The notes under the pieces: model-generated
Database searches by the model: none
What the model was told of the DNA's origin: nothing
The model's input: the letters and a program-made list of their open reading frames with translations, nothing else
Made by a program: the position numbers and the translations under genes
In this document: positions 5,122 through 9,676 of the stretch, in pieces
How positions within the stretch are numbered: the first letter of the stretch is position 1
Layout of the letters: each line of letters opens with the position of its first letter
Assembly (NCBI GenBank): GCA_002315155.1
Contig: DCFY01000038.1
Coordinates: 1-9,676, forward strand
DNA: 9,676 nt
From: Megamonas sp. UBA1792
Lineage (GTDB): Bacteria > Bacillota_C > Negativicutes > Selenomonadales > Selenomonadaceae
Reading direction: 5' to 3'

Positions 5122-7026
5122 ATGAGTGACAATCGCCTGTATGTATTAATCAGAGCTCTTTCAGACCAGTACCAGACAGCAGAATGTTTTGCCGAAAGGC
5201 TGCACGTGAGCAGCAAAACGGTACGAAACCTTTTAAAAGAGCTAGATAAGGAAATTAAACCACATGGAGCCGGTGTTAAGTCCAAGGCTAGTGTGGGCTA
5301 CCGACTTGAGGTTTATGACAAAAGCCTTTGGGATAGATTTTTCCTTACATCCCGCCAGCAATTTGAGCAGCTTGGGCTTCCACAGTCGCACAAAGAAAGA
5401 ATTCAGTATATTCTGGAATATTTGTCCCATCGGAAGGAATATATACGAATTGATGATTTGAGCGAAGCACTTTATGTTGCTAAACGTACCTTGACAAATG
5501 ACATCAAAGAAATCGAAGACATTTTACAGGGATACCAGATTAAGCTCATTCGCAGGCCAAAGCATGGTATCAAAATCGAGGGGAAAGAAGTGAATCTGCG
5601 TCTCTGTCTCGCGAACTATGTTGCACAGAACTCGCTCACAAAAATCATCCAGGGCAGCGGCATGGATGTAATAACTGAATGTGTGCTGAGCTGCCTGAAA
5701 AAATCCGGCTATCATCTTTCGGACGTAGCCATGCAAAGTCTTATTGTACATTTGTTTATTGCTGTGAAAAGAATTGAAACAGATCATTATGTGCTGCTTG
5801 AAGAGGAATGGCTTACCGTAATCTACGGACAGGAAGAGTATACTATCGCCAAAGACATCGTTGGAAAAATTCAGGATAAATTTCAACTTACTTTTCCAGA
5901 GTCGGAGGTGCGCTATGCTGCGCTGCATTTAACCGGGAAGCGCACGCTGGGTGACGAAAGCAGTGATAACATCGTAATTGATCATGAAACAAGTGAAATG
6001 GTTATTCAAATGCTGAGGTCTGTATATGAAGCCTTCAAGTTTGATTTTAGCAGTGATCTTGAGCTTCGAATGGCACTCTGCCAGCATCTCATACCGCTTA
6101 AGGTTCGTGTGCAATGTGGCATGAATTTCCGCAATCCTCTTTTGAAGGATATCAAAGAACGTTTTGCCCTTGCTTATGCGATGGCAAGCCAGGCCAGCAG
6201 CATTATTGCTGATCGTTATCAAAAGCTGCTTAAGGATGATGAAATCGGCTATATTGCTCTTTCCTTTGCATTAGCGCTGGAACGCCAAAACAGGAAGCGG
6301 GAAAAGAAAAACATTTTGCTTGTTTGCTCTTCTGGTAAGGGCAGTGCAAAGCTTCTGGCATATCAATATCAGGAAAAATTCAAAGAACAGATTAAAGAAG
6401 TCAGAACATCAAATGTCAATTCTGTAGCCAACGTTGATTTTTCTGACATTGATTATGTATTTACTACGGTACCGATTGCTGCCAAGGTTCCTGTTCCAAT
6501 TATGGAAATTAAATATTTCCTTGATGATCAGGACATCAAGGTCATGAAAAAAGCTCTTGCACAAGGACCATCCGGTATATGCGAACGTTATTTCAGTCCG
6601 GAAATATTTATAGCAGAGGTTCCACCAGGCTCGCGAGAAGAAATTCTTGACTTTATGTGCAGGCATATTAAAAAATATCAGGAGCTGCCGGAAGATTTTT
6701 TGTCGGCTATTCTCAAGCGTGAAAAACTCGCCCGTACCGCGTTTGGTAATCGTGTAGCAATGCCGCATCCTTACAAGGCCCTTACCCGGTATACATTTGT
6801 CTGTGTTGGCATTCTTAAAAAGCCTGTATGGTGGGATGACAAGGAGGTCCAGGTTGTATTTCTTATATCCATCGGACAGCAACCCGATAAAGAGCTGCAA
6901 AAATTCTATCGTGTAACATCCAAGTTTCTTCTAAATAAAGAAGGCATTACAGAGCTTATCAAGAAAAAAAGCTATTCGGCATTGCAGCAGCTGCTTGCCG
7001 GGGTAGAAAATGAACTGGAGGAATGA
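5122..7026 (+). CDS. licR: LicR/MtlR-type PRD transcriptional regulator with PTS EIIB-like and EIIA domains
   Basis: This 634-residue PTS-controlled regulator is of usual length for LicR/MtlR activators. In order it has an N-terminal helix-turn-helix (about 18-42, AECFAERLHVSSKTVRNLLKELD), a second Mga-like HTH (about 108-132), PRD1 (about 185-280), PRD2 (about 290-390), a GatB-like EIIB domain (about 397-485) with Cys402 in VCSSGKGSAK, and a mannitol/fructose-type EIIA domain (about 495-634) with His549 in AMPHP. PRD1 carries the expected His210 and His269, 59 residues apart. PRD2 has His322, but the partner position 59 residues on is Ser381 (IALSFALALER). In the family HPr and the cognate EIIs phosphorylate these residues to set activity. 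It is the first gene of the operon, followed two bases later by EIIA, so it probably senses beta-glucoside uptake and activates the downstream genes. Start ATG 5122 has GGGGAGG at 5109-5115. Confidence 0.9.
   Translation: MSDNRLYVLIRALSDQYQTAECFAERLHVSSKTVRNLLKELDKEIKPHGAGVKSKASVGYRLEVYDKSLWDRFFLTSRQQFEQLGLPQSHKERIQYILEYLSHRKEYIRIDDLSEALYVAKRTLTNDIKEIEDILQGYQIKLIRRPKHGIKIEGKEVNLRLCLANYVAQNSLTKIIQGSGMDVITECVLSCLKKSGYHLSDVAMQSLIVHLFIAVKRIETDHYVLLEEEWLTVIYGQEEYTIAKDIVGKIQDKFQLTFPESEVRYAALHLTGKRTLGDESSDNIVIDHETSEMVIQMLRSVYEAFKFDFSSDLELRMALCQHLIPLKVRVQCGMNFRNPLLKDIKERFALAYAMASQASSIIADRYQKLLKDDEIGYIALSFALALERQNRKREKKNILLVCSSGKGSAKLLAYQYQEKFKEQIKEVRTSNVNSVANVDFSDIDYVFTTVPIAAKVPVPIMEIKYFLDDQDIKVMKKALAQGPSGICERYFSPEIFIAEVPPGSREEILDFMCRHIKKYQELPEDFLSAILKREKLARTAFGNRVAMPHPYKALTRYTFVCVGILKKPVWWDDKEVQVVFLISIGQQPDKELQKFYRVTSKFLLNKEGITELIKKKSYSALQQLLAGVENELEE
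7017..7022 (+). promoter_or_regulatory. Shine-Dalgarno site choosing the EIIA start
   Basis: GGAGGA is immediately followed by ATG 7023, which overlaps the licR stop as ATGA but is too close to be used efficiently. The second in-frame ATG at 7029 has ideal spacing. The choice costs two residues. Confidence 0.6.
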
Positions 7027-7028
7027 AT

Positions 7029-7382
7029 ATGCAAGAAGAAAATTATGCCGTTGCGTTTCAGCTTATCACGAGTGCTGGCAATGCACGATCATCGGCGCTT
7101 ATGGCCATCGAAGCGGCTCAGGAATTTGATTTTGTTGGAGCAGAAACCAATATGAAAGAAGCATCGGAGGCCATGTACGAGGCTCATCGTATCCAGACTG
7201 AAATGCTCCAGCAGGAGGCCGCTGGCAAGTCTATTGTCCTTAATATTATTCTTGTTCATGCGCAGGATCATCTGACGATGGCTATTGAAACTACCAAGAA
7301 TGCTGAAGAATTTATTCATATCTATAAAATGCTTAAAAAAGTAACCGATAAATTGGGAATAGAAAATATTGTGGAAGCTTAA
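7029..7382 (+). CDS. licA: PTS EIIA component, lactose/cellobiose family
   Basis: This 117-residue cytoplasmic phosphocarrier receives phosphate from HPr and passes it to EIIB. The all-helical lactose/cellobiose EIIA fold is evident throughout: FQLITSAGNARSSALMAIEAA, then FDFVGAETNMKEASEAMYEAHRIQTEML, then NIILVHAQDHLTMAIE. His77 of VHAQDH is the expected phosphorylation site, and Asp80 matches the metal-binding Asp of the trimer. Length is typical for the family (100-120 residues). It starts two bases after licR ends and is followed 21 bases later by EIIB, so translation is tightly linked. Substrate is inferred from the operon (a beta-diglucoside such as cellobiose), since EIIA sequences do not decide it. 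Confidence 0.92.
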   Translation: MQEENYAVAFQLITSAGNARSSALMAIEAAQEFDFVGAETNMKEASEAMYEAHRIQTEMLQQEAAGKSIVLNIILVHAQDHLTMAIETTKNAEEFIHIYKMLKKVTDKLGIENIVEA

Positions 7383-7403
7383 GAAAAAGAAAGGGTGTTT
7401 ATT

Positions 7404-7709
7404 ATGAACATTATGTTAGCTTGTTGTGCAGGAATGTCGACAAATCTCGTTGTCAGTAAAATGGAAGAAGCCGCTAAGGCGCAAGGGAAGGTCTATAAAA
7501 TCTGGGCTGTTGACCAGACAAAAATCGAAGCAGAACTTGGTAATTTCGATGTATTGCTTCTGGGACCACAGGTGCGCCATATGCTGCGAAGAGTCACAAA
7601 AATCCTCGACGGGCAAGTTCCTGTCGATGTCATCGATTCTGTATCTTATGGACGCTGCGATGGAGCAGCAGTACTCGAACAAGCAGAGAAATTAGTAAAT
7701 AAAAAATAA
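7404..7709 (+). CDS. licB: PTS EIIB component, lactose/cellobiose family
   Basis: This 101-residue cytoplasmic phosphocarrier accepts phosphate from EIIA on a cysteine and donates it to the sugar in EIIC. The P-loop MLACCAGMSTNLVV places the catalytic Cys at residue 7. The following residue, commonly Ser in the family motif CSAGMST, is Cys8 here. The core continues with YKIWAVDQTKIE, FDVLLLGPQVRHML and VPVDVIDSVSYGRCDG, all typical of CelA/LicB proteins. An in-frame GTG at 7395 overlaps the AAAGGG ribosome-binding site (about 7390-7395), so ATG 7404 is chosen. A 65-base gap separates it from EIIC. Confidence 0.92.
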   Translation: MNIMLACCAGMSTNLVVSKMEEAAKAQGKVYKIWAVDQTKIEAELGNFDVLLLGPQVRHMLRRVTKILDGQVPVDVIDSVSYGRCDGAAVLEQAEKLVNKK

Positions 7710-7744
7710 CAAAATATGGTTACAAAGAAGCATATGGTTTTGTT
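7708..7744 (+). other. Weak intercistronic hairpin between EIIB and EIIC
   Basis: AACAAAATATG (7708-7718) can pair with CATA plus TTTTGTT (7731-7734 and 7738-7744), leaving TGG bulged. The octamer ATATGGTT also occurs as a direct repeat (7714-7721 and 7732-7739). The stem is AT-rich with no long U-tract, so it is not a convincing terminator. It could affect mRNA processing or stability between the soluble and membrane components. Confidence 0.3.
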
Positions 7745-7774
7745 TTAGGTCACTGAAAAAAAGGAGATGATGTT

Positions 7775-9676
<1,902 letters not shown>

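Noticed and set aside
6409..6900. A 163-codon minus-strand frame inside licR
   Set aside because: It is antisense to the conserved EIIB-like and EIIA domains and has no recognisable motifs or start signals.
7426..7695. An 89-codon plus-strand frame inside the EIIB gene
   Set aside because: It is a shadow of the EIIB gene, whose catalytic motif is in the other frame; it has no independent ribosome-binding site.

Overview
The window looks like a chromosomal segment of a low-GC, diderm (outer-membrane-bearing) Firmicute, most plausibly a member of the Negativicutes (Sporomusa/Pelosinus/Selenomonas-like). This is inferred, not proven. Shine-Dalgarno sites are strong and Firmicute-like (AGGAGGT, AAGGAG), and the LicR/cellobiose-type PTS operon is typical of Firmicutes. 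Against that, a three-gene cluster encodes exported proteins of families (CsgG, FlgT, LPP20) that normally act at an outer membrane.

Layout from left to right: (1) 53-439 (+), a MerR-family regulator of the AdhR/YyaN type. (2) 528-749 (-), a convergent small Cys/His-containing protein of unknown function with its own rho-independent terminator (486-519). (3) 750-1165, an AT-rich gene-free stretch with a nested inverted repeat (917-980). (4) 1166-1639 (+), the DNA-binding half of an IS630-type transposase with no DDE catalytic domain, ending at a strong, probably bidirectional hairpin (1701-1726). (5) 4740-1759 (-), a leftward putative operon of three secreted proteins: a CsgG-like protein carrying a FlgT-C-like domain, a protein with a FlgT-N-like domain and a middle domain, and an LPP20-family protein. 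(6) 4741-5121, an AT-rich divergent control region. (7) 5122-9676 (+), a complete cellobiose/aryl-beta-glucoside PTS operon: LicR-type PRD regulator, EIIA, EIIB, EIIC, and the first 187 codons of a GH1 6-phospho-beta-glucosidase that runs off the window.

How the genes work together: in the PTS operon, phosphate passes from HPr through EIIA (His77) and EIIB (Cys7) to a beta-diglucoside taken up by EIIC. The GH1 enzyme would then cleave the phosphorylated sugar. The LicR-type regulator senses PTS phosphorylation state and probably activates its own operon. Its second PRD2 histidine is replaced by serine (S381), which may alter HPr-dependent control.

The part most deserving a second look is the leftward operon. 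Its three products resemble, family by family, the FlgO/FlgP/FlgT outer-membrane-associated flagellar ring proteins of Vibrio, yet no flagellar gene is near and the FlgT-type domains are split across two polypeptides. Everything else is ordinary carbohydrate-uptake and regulatory content.
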